A DNA stretch of 64,000 nt from CAZTBB01 sp964611755 (GCA_964611755.1 CAZTBB010000002.1:1-64000), one strand, 5' to 3'; shown: positions 7,737 to 16,267, numbered from the stretch's first letter. The notes: generated by a model from the sequence alone, not told the origin. Numbers and translations: made by a program.

Positions 7737-9254
7737 TTAATTGTTAAGAGTTGTGCCGGAAATGCCGGGATCAATGACGTTTCTACGGCGTAATGCATTG
7801 GCTGTGTTATTGCCAAGATTAAGCGGGCCTGCTGATGGTGTTGATGGCCTTGGAGCCATATTAATGCGTGGCTGTGAGGCAATATATGATGTCTGGGCGG
7901 GTATTAAGCGCGGCGTAACAACAGGGCCGGACTCTTTAATGACAACGCGGTTTCCGTTGATGCTGGCCTGAAGATTATGCGGCGCAAGCATGGTGTTGAG
8001 AACATCCGGCCATGGCTTGCCTCCATCCCAGGAAACACGCTTTCCTGCAAAGCTGGCATTACTATATCCATAGCCATAACCTTGCGGAATGATTTGCTGA
8101 AGCGCCATCGCGAGCGGCATATCGGTTCCGAAGCCCGAAATCATTTCATATTGTCGAGAGGCCGGCATTGGTTGCACGGGCGCAGCCATCGGTACAGCCT
8201 GTGGCTGCGGCGTGCCTAGGGGGAATGGATCAATCATCATCATGGATGGTTGAGCTTGTTGCGGTATTGGCCTGCTGACGGGTTGTTGCATCTGCGTACG
8301 TGGCTGTTGCCAGATCAGCACTTCTTGGCGTGGTTGCTCAAACATGTTTTGCGGCGCCGGTGCCGGATTATTGACAGGCTGTGGCTGCGGGGCTGGCGCC
8401 TGATAAAAAGTCTGGGGTGCTGGTGGATTATAGATCGGTTGTATGGCTTGCGGGGCGGGTTGATAGCGGACAACATTATCCAAGCCGCGTTGACGGGAGC
8501 TTTGCATGGTTTGCGTAATTTGCGCAGAGACCAGATCAAAATTCATGACGCGGCTCGGCGTGCCATAGGGTGATTGTTGATATGCCTGAGCCGGTTGTGC
8601 GGGCATGGGGGCATATTGCGGCTGATAGCTTGGTGCGAAAACCTGTCTGTATGGTTGTGGTGCCGTTTGTTGGACGGGCTGTGTGTTTTGAGCTAGAGCC
8701 GGCACACTGATATAGGGTTCATCCGATCGAATTTCAGGGGAGATAGGCTCGGGTGTGGTGCCCATCGGATTGTAATTCGGGTTCACGCGAACGGGAGCAG
8801 CGTAGCGGGGCTGGCCTCTGCCGCGTTCAAGGTAATTTAAAATCTGGCCAATATCATCACGTGTGTATTGGCTGCGACGCGGCTGGTTATATGTGAGCTC
8901 CATTTGTTGTTGGTAAACGGGTTGCGGTGGCGGAACATAGACGGGGGCCGGTTGCGGGTTCGTAAAGACGGGAGAGCGCATTGGTGCTGGCTGCATGGTC
9001 ATATCTTGACGCAGTGCTTGTGTATCAACCAGAGGCGGTAAATGCCCCTGGGAGGGGGCAATGTTTTGATTATTTAGCGCAGGCATGGGCGTTAATGGCG
9101 GCATCGAGGCTTGAGCGCTTGGCATGGGAGCGGGTTGGACAGAGATTTGCGATGGATTTTCAACCGGAATCCATTCAAACCCCGCAAAAGCCGGAGAGGC
9201 TGTCGCAGAAATTATAACCGCCGTAAATAAAAATAAACTTTGTTTTAAACGCAT
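7737..9254 (-). CDS. Pro/Gln-rich exported protein with C-terminal TcpQ-like domain
   Basis: 505 residues from the ATG at 9254. A longer frame from 9311 would put a basic extension before the signal peptide. The signal peptide MRLKQSLFLFTAVIISATAS ends near PAFAG. Residues about 30-360 are low-complexity (Pro, Gln, Ala, Met) with many QPAP and APQP words and no clear fold. Residues about 372-442 form a compact domain (MPLAMALQQIIPQGYGYGYS, KRVSWDGGKPWPDVLNTML, then NGNRVVIKE) that resembles the TcpQ C-terminal/secretin N-domain type. Such domains assist outer-membrane rings of pili and secretion systems, and DotD of Dot/Icm is structurally related. It sits between icmT and the exported paralogs, so an outer-membrane-complex role is likely. 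Confidence 0.8.
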   Translation of the reverse strand: MRLKQSLFLFTAVIISATASPAFAGFEWIPVENPSQISVQPAPMPSAQASMPPLTPMPALNNQNIAPSQGHLPPLVDTQALRQDMTMQPAPMRSPVFTNPQPAPVYVPPPQPVYQQQMELTYNQPRRSQYTRDDIGQILNYLERGRGQPRYAAPVRVNPNYNPMGTTPEPISPEIRSDEPYISVPALAQNTQPVQQTAPQPYRQVFAPSYQPQYAPMPAQPAQAYQQSPYGTPSRVMNFDLVSAQITQTMQSSRQRGLDNVVRYQPAPQAIQPIYNPPAPQTFYQAPAPQPQPVNNPAPAPQNMFEQPRQEVLIWQQPRTQMQQPVSRPIPQQAQPSMMMIDPFPLGTPQPQAVPMAAPVQPMPASRQYEMISGFGTDMPLAMALQQIIPQGYGYGYSNASFAGKRVSWDGGKPWPDVLNTMLAPHNLQASINGNRVVIKESGPVVTPRLIPAQTSYIASQPRINMAPRPSTPSAGPLNLGNNTANALRRRNVIDPGISGTTLNN

Positions 9255-9360
9255 AAAAAGCCCGCTTCTTTTTTGGAGAAGCCTTTTCTTAGCACAAGCT
9301 ATCAACACCAAGCTATTAAAATAAAGAGAGTTTTTGTGAAAAACAAGAGCGCCTGTTCAC

Positions 9361-9660
9361 TTAGCCGTGATCAATAAACGCTTTTTTTCGAACTGAGATC
9401 CAACCCGGGCGGTTTTTGCCTGTAATCCACTGGCGGAATGACCGTATGGCAGCAGGCACTGTCAGGCCGCGATGCTCTAAGATTCTGAAGAAAATAAGTG
9501 TAATGACCGTAAAAAATAAGGTCACGGGGCGTGCATAGACAAATAATATACAAAAAGGCGTGGCTGCACGTGCATCAAAGTTGAAAAATCGCACGGGACG
9601 CATGGAATTGCGCCAATGCCAATTGATCTGTTCTTCAATATTTTCGAGCTCTTTTGCCAT
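9361..9660 (-). CDS. icmT: IcmT/TraK-like type IVB secretion protein
   Basis: 99 residues with a good ribosome site (AAGGG). The sequence follows the small IcmT family: WHWRNSMRPVRFFNFDARAA, a hydrophobic membrane segment at about 35-62, RILEHRGLTVPAAIRSFRQW, then a basic tail. IcmT in Legionella and TraK in IncI plasmids are short inner-membrane proteins needed for the type IVB apparatus. With DotG, DotH and DotI this is a fourth signature component within 10 kb, which makes the system assignment firm. The N-terminal coil and central Arg/Asp residues (RPVRFFNFDAR) are the most characteristic part. Confidence 0.85.
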   Translation of the reverse strand: MAKELENIEEQINWHWRNSMRPVRFFNFDARAATPFCILFVYARPVTLFFTVITLIFFRILEHRGLTVPAAIRSFRQWITGKNRPGWISVRKKAFIDHG

Positions 9661-9802
9661 GGATTGACCCTTAAAGCCTGTTGTTATTGCATTGCATGCA
9701 TAAAATGCACGTTTTCTAAACCATCTTAGGGGTAAAATGATTAATACTGTGTTACTGTAAAGAAGAAAAGATCATTCTTTTTCAAACAACTATAAGAATT
9801 TT

Positions 9803-11221
9803 ATGCAGATGAAAAGACATACTAAGATAATTGCCACATTGGGGCCTGCTTCATCGTCCAAAGACGATATTGCCGCGTTGATGGAGGCCGGGGCGGATCT
9901 TTTTCGTCTGAATTTCTCGCATGGGGCGCATGATGATGTGGCGGCCATGATCAGGCATATCCGTGATTTGGAAAAGGAATATGACCGTTTTGTCGGGATT
10001 TTGGCTGATTTGCAAGGGCCCAAGCTGCGTATTGGATCATTTGCGGAGGGCAAAGTATCCCTTGAAAAAGATGCTGAATTTACATTTGATTCAAACGATA
10101 AACTTGGCGACAAAACCCGCGTTTATTTGCCGCACCCTGATGTGATCAAAGCTCTGGATGTGGGAGATCATATTCTTTTGGATGATGGACGGGTTAAGAT
10201 GGAGGTTACCAAGAAAACCGCCAAAGCCCTGACCTGCCGTGTTGTTTATGGGGAATATCTGTCTGATAAAAAGGGATTTAATATACCGGGGGTTATTCTG
10301 CCCCTTCCTGCGCTTACCAAAAAAGACAGGGTTGATCTTGAATTTGCACTGAAACAAGGTGTTGATTGGGTCGCACAAAGTTTTGTACAAACACCAGAAG
10401 ACGCGGCTGAAGCGAAAAAGCTCATAGATGGCCGCGCCGCATTAATGGTGAAGCTGGAGAAACCATCTGCCTTGGCGCGGTTGGAGGAAATTCTGGATTA
10501 CGCGGATGGCGTGATGCTGGCGCGCGGTGATTTGGGCGTGGAAATGCCCCCTGAAGAAGTGCCCTCCATTCAAAAGCGGGTTGTGCGCATGGTGCGGGAG
10601 GCCGGAAAGCCGGTTGTGGTCGCAACGCAAATGCTGGAATCCATGATCTCTAATGCGCGGCCAACGCGCGCAGAAGCCTCTGATGTTGCGACTGCTATAT
10701 ATGACGGCACAGATGCGGTGATGCTCTCGGGCGAGACAGCGAGCGGCGAATATCCCATAAAATCGGTGGAGATGATGGCGCGGATTTGTGAGAGCACAGA
10801 AAATGACGCGACATATATGCAGGTGATGGAGCTCTATCATCCCGATACGGATTTTGAGCCATCCGATGCGATTACAACGGCGGCGTATTATGTAGCGCAA
10901 GATATTGGTGCAACCTGCATTGTGAATTACACAACATCGGGTTCAACAGCGCTCAGGACAGCGCGTCAAAGGCCTTTCGTGCCTATTTTATGCCTTACTC
11001 CGAATGAATCGGTTGCCCGCCGTCTGGTGTTGTCTTATGCGGTTAGAACCGTTTATGTGCCCGAAATTATCGATGATTTCACCGGGCCGGCGCGCCATGC
11101 AGCCGAGATTGCCAAGCGTGTTGGTTTTGCCAAAAGCGGCGATAAATTTGTGATGACCGCCGGTGTTCCCTTTGGAACGCCCGGATCCACCAATATTTTG
11201 CGCATTGGCTGGGTCGAATAA
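9803..11221 (+). CDS. pyk: Pyruvate kinase
   Basis: 472 residues, full length for the bacterial enzyme, which converts phosphoenolpyruvate and ADP to pyruvate and ATP in the cytoplasm. Visible motifs are TKIIATLGPAS at the N-terminus, LFRLNFSHG, ADLQGPKLRIG, the active-site stretch MVKLEKPSALARLEEI with its catalytic Lys, DGVMLARGDLGVE (metal-binding Glu/Asp), KPVVVATQMLESM and DAVMLSGETASGEYP. The C-terminal regulatory domain starts near residue 350. The start has two in-frame ATGs six bases apart. It stands alone, with unrelated genes on both sides. Confidence 0.97.
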   Translation: MQMKRHTKIIATLGPASSSKDDIAALMEAGADLFRLNFSHGAHDDVAAMIRHIRDLEKEYDRFVGILADLQGPKLRIGSFAEGKVSLEKDAEFTFDSNDKLGDKTRVYLPHPDVIKALDVGDHILLDDGRVKMEVTKKTAKALTCRVVYGEYLSDKKGFNIPGVILPLPALTKKDRVDLEFALKQGVDWVAQSFVQTPEDAAEAKKLIDGRAALMVKLEKPSALARLEEILDYADGVMLARGDLGVEMPPEEVPSIQKRVVRMVREAGKPVVVATQMLESMISNARPTRAEASDVATAIYDGTDAVMLSGETASGEYPIKSVEMMARICESTENDATYMQVMELYHPDTDFEPSDAITTAAYYVAQDIGATCIVNYTTSGSTALRTARQRPFVPILCLTPNESVARRLVLSYAVRTVYVPEIIDDFTGPARHAAEIAKRVGFAKSGDKFVMTAGVPFGTPGSTNILRIGWVE

Positions 11222-11247
11222 TTTCAAATTGATTTCAAGGCGGATAT

Positions 11248-12195
11248 TTACTGCGCAGATGCGATAACCGTATTCACAGAACCGCCGCTTTGTGGCGCGC
11301 TGTGGAGCCACCATGCCGTGCGGTTGATGGAATAGATCGGACGGTAACGCTCAAGCTGGCTGGCATTGATCAGGTTTTTCATCTGATTATCAAGAACAAA
11401 TACGCCTTGATCTGTGTATACGGCCAGAACAGCATGCGGAATATTCTTGATTTTATCATGCACAATCGCAACGCGCAGACGCTCTTCCGGAACACCCAAA
11501 GCACGCAAAGCTGTGTATTTTGCAATGGCAAAATCTTCGCAATCGCCGCCGCGTTTCAGAAATTCAACAGGCGTGGCCCAGTAATCACTTTTGCTCCAGT
11601 TACGGTCATCCGTGATATAGGGAATTTTGTTGATCATGTCATTGACACGCTGTGCCATAATATGAAGCGGAAGGCCTTTAAACTGTGCCAATTGAGCTTT
11701 CCATTGTGCCATATCACGCTGTGCATGGGCGCTTTTCATATCGGTTTCAAATTTTTCAAACATGCCAACCCATTTTGTAAAGGGCTGCAGGTTATAGGAG
11801 GCTTTTTCATCACTGCCGAAAAGGCTGTGGCGCTCTGATAAACCATCCAGAGCTTTGTGGCCGGAGTTAACAAGATAGACCTGTGCAGGCAAATCCTTGA
11901 TTTTTGCGGCCTTGGCTTTCTTAACATGAACGCTGGTGAGTGAAATAAAACACAGAATAAAGGCGGCCATAAAGCGCAAGGCCATTTGGCGGCCAAGTTC
12001 AAAACGCAAGCGGTTTGCAGAGATAGCGCCGCTTTCAATAAGAAGCTTGCCCAAAGGCTGCTGGCTATGTTTTTGGGTTTTAAGTGCGGATTTCAATTGC
12101 TGCGATGAAATCTGGCCATTTAAAACCAGTAACTCGCCCAATCGGTTGCGATCAATGTATGATTTTAATGTCTGAAGTATACCGCCATATGCCAT
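11248..12195 (-). CDS. Transglutaminase-like cysteine protease (BTLCP) with N-terminal MshEN-like domain
   Basis: 315 residues. Residues 18-70 hold two back-to-back copies of the MshEN pattern: RLGELLVLNGQIS with LKSALKTQ, then PLGKLLIESGAIS with LRFELGRQ. A single hydrophobic helix (about 71-89) follows, placing the C-terminal part across the membrane. Residues about 105-300 are a bacterial transglutaminase-like Cys proteinase domain with the triad Cys219 (GGDCEDFAIAK), His254 (NIPHAVLAV) and Asp269 (VFVLDNQ). The family includes LapG, a periplasmic protease that cuts adhesins under c-di-GMP control. MshEN domains bind c-di-GMP in type II secretion/pilus ATPases. A cytoplasmic c-di-GMP sensor joined to a periplasmic protease is therefore suggested, not proven. 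No LapD- or LapA-like gene is nearby. Confidence 0.85.
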   Translation of the reverse strand: MAYGGILQTLKSYIDRNRLGELLVLNGQISSQQLKSALKTQKHSQQPLGKLLIESGAISANRLRFELGRQMALRFMAAFILCFISLTSVHVKKAKAAKIKDLPAQVYLVNSGHKALDGLSERHSLFGSDEKASYNLQPFTKWVGMFEKFETDMKSAHAQRDMAQWKAQLAQFKGLPLHIMAQRVNDMINKIPYITDDRNWSKSDYWATPVEFLKRGGDCEDFAIAKYTALRALGVPEERLRVAIVHDKIKNIPHAVLAVYTDQGVFVLDNQMKNLINASQLERYRPIYSINRTAWWLHSAPQSGGSVNTVIASAQ

Positions 12196-12390
12196 TTACA
12201 ATTTTATCTTACCCGAATGTAAGATCCCTCAAAGTTATATTTTTTTGTCCCAAAGTCTTGTTTTAATTAATATTTTTCTATAGTTAGACTTGTTATTTAC
12301 ATACTATTAAACACAAGAAAAGTTGACGAATTCCTAACAAACGGGCATAAAAATTGAAATTTCTTTACAAATTTAGGCTGGAGCCATTTT

Positions 12391-13932
12391 ATGACAGAAA
12401 AACAATCACTTAATCAGGTGCAAAGACTCGAAGATTTTGTTAAAAACTTCACACAAAGACGTATTCTTGTGATTGGCGATGTCATGCTTGATCGTTTTGT
12501 TTATGGGGACGTAAACCGCATTTCACCCGAAAGCCCTGTGCCTGTTCTGGCGATTAAGCGAGAAGACAAGATGCTTGGCGGTTCGGGGAATGCTGTCTCC
12601 AACCTCAAAGGTCTTGGCGCAAAGGCGGATTTGATTGCGTGTGTTGGCGAAGATGAGAGCGCGGCACAGGTCAAAGAGTTAATCGAAGAGTTAGGGTATG
12701 AGTCCGTTGGGATTTTGTCATTTGATGATCGTCCGACGACTGAAAAAACACGCTATCTTGCCGGTCATCAGCAATTATTGAGGGCGGATTACGAGCAGGT
12801 CAAACCTCTTGATGCGACCCAGAATGAAAAGCTGTTACAAAAGCTGGATGATGCTTTGCCGGGCTGTGATGCGGTTTTAATGTCGGATTACGGTAAGGGC
12901 TTGCTGGATGAAGCAACCGTTCAGGCCATTATCCAGCGCGCACGCTCTGCGCAAAAACCGGTGATTATCGATCCCAAGGGAACGGATTATTCGCGTTATA
13001 AGGGGGCCAGTGCGATTACACCGAATAAGAAGGAATTATCCGAGGCCACGGGCGGTATGGCTGTGAATAGCGACGAAGAGGTTATCAAGGCCGCGCAGAT
13101 TTTGATTGCCGAATGTGGCATAGAGGCGGTGATTGCAACGCGCTCCAAAGATGGGATTAGTGTGATTACCGGCAGCGATGCCCCGGTGCATATAAAAAGC
13201 GCGAGCGATGTCGAGGTCTATGACGTTTCCGGTGCCGGTGATACGGTTATTTCCGTTGTTGCGGCAGCCATAGGGTCGGGTGCGTCTTTGGAAGATGCGG
13301 CGCGGCTGGCCAATATTGCCGGAAGCATTGTTGTCGCCAAAGTTGGAACGGCGGCTATTCGCGCAGATGAGCTTTTGGAGCGTATTGACCATAGCGCAGG
13401 GTCATCATCACAAAGCAATGATAACCGCGTGTTAAGCCGCGCGCGGATGGCCCAGACATTGTCATGGGACGAGGCACGTGAAGAGGTGCAGCGTTGGCGC
13501 GCCCGCGGTCTGAAGGTTGGATTTACCAATGGCTGTTTCGATATTGTGCATTACGGGCATGTCTCTTATCTCAATGAAGCGCGCAGCCATTGTGATCGCC
13601 TGATTGTCGGGCTGAATAAGGATAGCTCTGTGCGCATTTTGAAAGGGCCGGAACGTCCCGTGCATGATGAGGGATCTCGTGCCGCTGTTTTAGGGGCGCT
13701 GGGCTCAACCGATCTGATTGTCCTTTTTGGCGCGGAAGACGAGGGCGGCGATAATACGGCCATTGCCCTTTTGGAGCATCTGCAGCCTGATGTTTATTTC
13801 AAGGGCGGTGATTACAAGGTTGATGATATCCCCGAAGCGCCAACAGTGCAGGCCTATGGCGGTGAGGTGCATGTTATGTCCGGTTTTGATGGTCACAGCA
13901 CAACCAGCTCCATTGCCAAGATGCGGGCCTGA
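12391..13932 (+). CDS. hldE: Bifunctional heptose-7-phosphate kinase / heptose-1-phosphate adenylyltransferase
   Basis: 513 residues. The N-terminal ribokinase-like domain (about 1-335) shows GDVMLDRFVYGDV, LGGSGNAVSNL and the catalytic DVSGAGDT with Asp284. The C-terminal nucleotidyltransferase domain (about 365-513) shows GCFDIVHYGHVSYL (381-394) with the HxGH-type signature. The enzyme makes ADP-D-glycero-D-manno-heptose from heptose-7-phosphate (with GmhB between its two steps) for the LPS inner core, so the organism makes heptose-containing LPS. The length and the fusion of both domains match the E. coli form. Other heptose genes are not next to it. The 195-bp upstream gap is AT-rich. 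Confidence 0.95.
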   Translation: MTEKQSLNQVQRLEDFVKNFTQRRILVIGDVMLDRFVYGDVNRISPESPVPVLAIKREDKMLGGSGNAVSNLKGLGAKADLIACVGEDESAAQVKELIEELGYESVGILSFDDRPTTEKTRYLAGHQQLLRADYEQVKPLDATQNEKLLQKLDDALPGCDAVLMSDYGKGLLDEATVQAIIQRARSAQKPVIIDPKGTDYSRYKGASAITPNKKELSEATGGMAVNSDEEVIKAAQILIAECGIEAVIATRSKDGISVITGSDAPVHIKSASDVEVYDVSGAGDTVISVVAAAIGSGASLEDAARLANIAGSIVVAKVGTAAIRADELLERIDHSAGSSSQSNDNRVLSRARMAQTLSWDEAREEVQRWRARGLKVGFTNGCFDIVHYGHVSYLNEARSHCDRLIVGLNKDSSVRILKGPERPVHDEGSRAAVLGALGSTDLIVLFGAEDEGGDNTAIALLEHLQPDVYFKGGDYKVDDIPEAPTVQAYGGEVHVMSGFDGHSTTSSIAKMRA

Positions 13933-13998
13933 TCGTTTTAAACATCATACATTGTGAATAAGAGCGAGAAGCATTATTGACTTTTTGAGCTTTCTAAA

Positions 13999-14019
13999 TG
14001 AGAATGATTATTAATATCA
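13999..14019. promoter_or_regulatory. Fur-box-like operator upstream of the 71-residue gene
   Basis: Two overlapping 7-1-7 heptamer palindromes are offset by six bases: TGAGAATGATTATTA (13999-14013) and TGATTATTAATATCA (14005-14019). Each matches TGATAATNATTATCA at 12 of 14 defined positions. This overlapping layout is the classical Fur box form. The site lies 22 bases before the ATG at 14042, where a repressor would block initiation. Related alphaproteobacterial regulators (Mur, Irr) are alternatives. Confidence 0.55.
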
Positions 14020-14041
14020 TTTAATAATAAGGGGAGATAAA

Positions 14042-14257
14042 ATGATCAATGATTTCTTAGCACTTGAACAAGTCTTCTCGGAGCCGGAAACGGCACGAAA
14101 GCTGGAAGACGTGATCCGCCAATACGGTGAAGAGCATGTAAAAGAGGCATTTAAAAAAGGTCTGCTAAAGATGAATAAGTTGGCCTGTAAAGACGGGCAT
14201 ATTTATTGCTGGCTCTCGCAAAAAGCCCGCAGGCAATCATTTCGGATGAGCCATTGA
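14042..14257 (+). CDS. Small protein with winged-helix-like C-terminus, probably iron-regulated
   Basis: 71 residues behind a strong ribosome site (AAGGGGAG). I do not recognise a family. The sequence has helices (ARKLEDVIRQYGEEHVKEAF), then KKGLLKMNKLACKDGHIYCW and LSQKAR. This order (recognition-like helix, Gly-hydrophobic turn, beta wing, LSxKAR) resembles the end of small winged-helix proteins. Two Cys near the wing could bind metal. The Fur-box-like site just upstream suggests induction when iron is scarce. It is not clearly in an operon with the lipoprotein genes that follow. Confidence 0.6.
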   Translation: MINDFLALEQVFSEPETARKLEDVIRQYGEEHVKEAFKKGLLKMNKLACKDGHIYCWLSQKARRQSFRMSH

Positions 14258-14323
14258 TATTAAATGACTAAAAACCTCTGATCCTACTATACGGCTTTGC
14301 AAAGTGCTGGTAAAATAGCCGCT

Positions 14324-14938
14324 ATGTTTGTTAAAGCCGATCATACATTCTTTTTATCTATAGTCAGTCTTCTATGCTTGGGTGGGTGTTTTCACATCTC
14401 CGATCCTAATTCATTGCCCTCGGGTTATATGTACAATAACGGGAATGCTGTTCCCTCACCTGTTTATCCTGTGCATGATTCCGATTATGAATTTTCAAAT
14501 GACATGCAAAAGAATGTTTCCGTGATTTGGCGCGCCGCGGCGCAAGATCTTTATAATGATGCCAATATCGCCAATCTGAAGGGGCAGAACATATATATCA
14601 GGCCGATCCGTATCACCACAGCTTTCGTGAGCTCGTTTGATCATGCGCTTAGAGGCGTATTGATAAAAGAGGGGCATACGCTCACACCGCGCAGCGATAG
14701 TGCCGCCGAACTGCATTATTATTTTGGTGAAGGCAGCAATAAACGCGCTATGTTAAAAGATGATCTTGAATTTGCCGATTTTGATGTGTTTCTCGAGGCG
14801 CGCCGCGGGGGATCGGTTATCTCCACTGCAAAAGGCACATATAACTTGCCTGCTGAGGGCTTTATCAAAAAATTCCCTTATTATTATCAATCAGGCCCTT
14901 TGATGAATGTTGGATGGTACCCTTCCGATGATGAATAA
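14324..14938 (+). CDS. Lipoprotein, first of an overlapping pair
   Basis: 204 residues from the ATG at 14324. An upstream TTG at 14297 would add nine residues before the signal. The N-terminus has a lipoprotein signal (HTFFLSIVSLLCLGGC) with lipid-bearing Cys22. The mature part has one recognisable alpha/beta stretch (IYIRPIRITTAFVSSFDHAL, then RGVLIKEGHTLT) like small periplasmic lipoproteins of the FlgO/LpoB type, where a name-free N-terminal strand is followed by a helix and an ELHYYF strand. No enzyme motif is present. It overlaps the next lipoprotein gene by 11 bp, so the two are co-translated and probably act together at the outer membrane. Confidence 0.75.
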   Translation: MFVKADHTFFLSIVSLLCLGGCFHISDPNSLPSGYMYNNGNAVPSPVYPVHDSDYEFSNDMQKNVSVIWRAAAQDLYNDANIANLKGQNIYIRPIRITTAFVSSFDHALRGVLIKEGHTLTPRSDSAAELHYYFGEGSNKRAMLKDDLEFADFDVFLEARRGGSVISTAKGTYNLPAEGFIKKFPYYYQSGPLMNVGWYPSDDE

Positions 14939-15494
14939 AAAAAGCGTTCATTTTTGCGGCACTATGTTGATCCTCGGGGCATCCATGATCGGATTGAATG
15001 GCTGTTCGCTCGGCCTTGTTGGTCTTGGTGCGGTCAGTTCGGGCAAGGTTTTTTCCGGCGAAGATGCCCGCCTTTTAGAGCGTAATCAGGCCGCTGCCGA
15101 TTATATCGCGCAACAGGCGCAGGGCGCGGTTACCAAGAATACACCGATAAAGATTGGTTTGCTCTCTGATGCGCGAGACACAGCGATGACATCGGCATTT
15201 GGGCGTTTTGTCCCTGAACAGATTGGCGCACGTTTGTTCCAGCTTGGTTATAATGTGCATCTCGATGAGGTCAGCCCCTATATCAAAAGTCAAAGCGTAA
15301 ATCTTGCGACCAAGAGCCGCGTTGAGCTGACCGGCACATATCTGCCGGGGGATGCGGATGTGCAGGTCAATTTGCGAGTGGTTGACCATACGCGCGGGCG
15401 AATGATCGCATTCTTTGATTATACCATTCCGTTGAATAGCCAGATTGATGAAATGCTGGAGCCACAGCCCGCGGTCTTCCGCATGGCGCAATAG
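14928..15494 (+). CDS. FlgO-like lipoprotein, second of an overlapping pair
   Basis: 188 residues from the ATGATG at 14928, inside the end of the previous gene. An earlier ATG at 14907 is possible but gives a poorer signal. The lipoprotein signal ends in LNGC with lipid-bearing Cys26. The mature protein reads KIGLLSDARDTAMTSAFGRF, then QIGARLFQLGYNVHLDEV, VELTGTYLPGDADVQVNLRV and a last FDYTIPL strand. This matches the general pattern of FlgO-type outer-membrane lipoproteins, in which a gene product of this fold often has a partner. No flagellar gene is in the window, so the name is only structural. It converges with the prepilin-like gene, 3 bp away. Confidence 0.75.
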   Translation: MMNKKSVHFCGTMLILGASMIGLNGCSLGLVGLGAVSSGKVFSGEDARLLERNQAAADYIAQQAQGAVTKNTPIKIGLLSDARDTAMTSAFGRFVPEQIGARLFQLGYNVHLDEVSPYIKSQSVNLATKSRVELTGTYLPGDADVQVNLRVVDHTRGRMIAFFDYTIPLNSQIDEMLEPQPAVFRMAQ

Positions 15495-15497
15495 ATT

Positions 15498-16247
15498 TTA
15501 TCGGGCGTAAATCACATGATAAAAATGATAGGCGGGGCCATCACAGGCCACACAGCCTTGCTTGGCAGGCAGCTTGGTAAACGTTGCCTCATTCATTGTG
15601 CCGGCGGTGGCATAAAACCCAACACCATTTCCAAACCGTGCAACTGCACCGCCATGGACACAGCTTCCGGCGTTGGTCGTGCTGGCGGCAACCGCACCGG
15701 GATCGGCCGGCTGTGCACCTGTTTGTCCGTTAATCGTGTTCAAATGGTTGCAAAAGTCTTGTGTGACATTCGGCAGAACAGCGATTAAATCCGATCGGCT
15801 GGAGCCGACCTGCGGGGCATGAGTTGTGCCATAAAATTCCCATGCGCTGCCGTCATTAATACCTGCCGGTGGAGCGCGATAAGTCGCACCGCCGCCATCC
15901 TGATGGAAGACTTGTTCAACCGGATCCGCATCTGCGGCGAGGTTACCGTAATCCGCATGTGCATCAAAATGGGCAAAACGGATATCATCCTGGCTTTGCC
16001 CGTTCTGGGTCACGATATAGAGAACAGCGCGCTCTAGCTCGGAGGCATAACGCTGGACAGCGGTCACATCAATGACTAATTGTTCCGGGCTAATTGATGC
16101 GCCTTCCGGACGGGTTGTGCCTTGAATGGCAATGGTCAGTGCACCGACCAATACAACGGCCAATAAAATCATGAATAATAGATTTCCGCGCTCACCAATA
16201 CGCTTTATTGGCTTTTTTGGTGGGTGCTCGGATTGGGTGCTCATCAT
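15498..16247 (-). CDS. Prepilin-like membrane-anchored protein, paralog A
   Basis: 249 residues. A short basic tail ends in KRIGERGNLLFMILLAVVLV, that is, a Gly-Glu-Arg-Gly leader followed at once by a hydrophobic helix (about 22-43). This resembles class III (type IV pilin-like) signals, although the Glu normally found at +5 is not clearly placed. The exported part has four Cys: one in DFCNH, one in SCVHGG and the pair in QGCVACDGP. It ends in FYHVIYAR. The gene at 22255-23007 has the same layout, shared internal words (DLIA, then a Cys before xLN) and a matching end (YYQVVLAR). Minor pilin or pseudopilin-like function is inferred; no pilus assembly genes are near. Confidence 0.75.
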   Translation of the reverse strand: MMSTQSEHPPKKPIKRIGERGNLLFMILLAVVLVGALTIAIQGTTRPEGASISPEQLVIDVTAVQRYASELERAVLYIVTQNGQSQDDIRFAHFDAHADYGNLAADADPVEQVFHQDGGGATYRAPPAGINDGSAWEFYGTTHAPQVGSSRSDLIAVLPNVTQDFCNHLNTINGQTGAQPADPGAVAASTTNAGSCVHGGAVARFGNGVGFYATAGTMNEATFTKLPAKQGCVACDGPAYHFYHVIYAR

Positions 16248-16267
16248 TTTATTATAACGGTTCCGGG

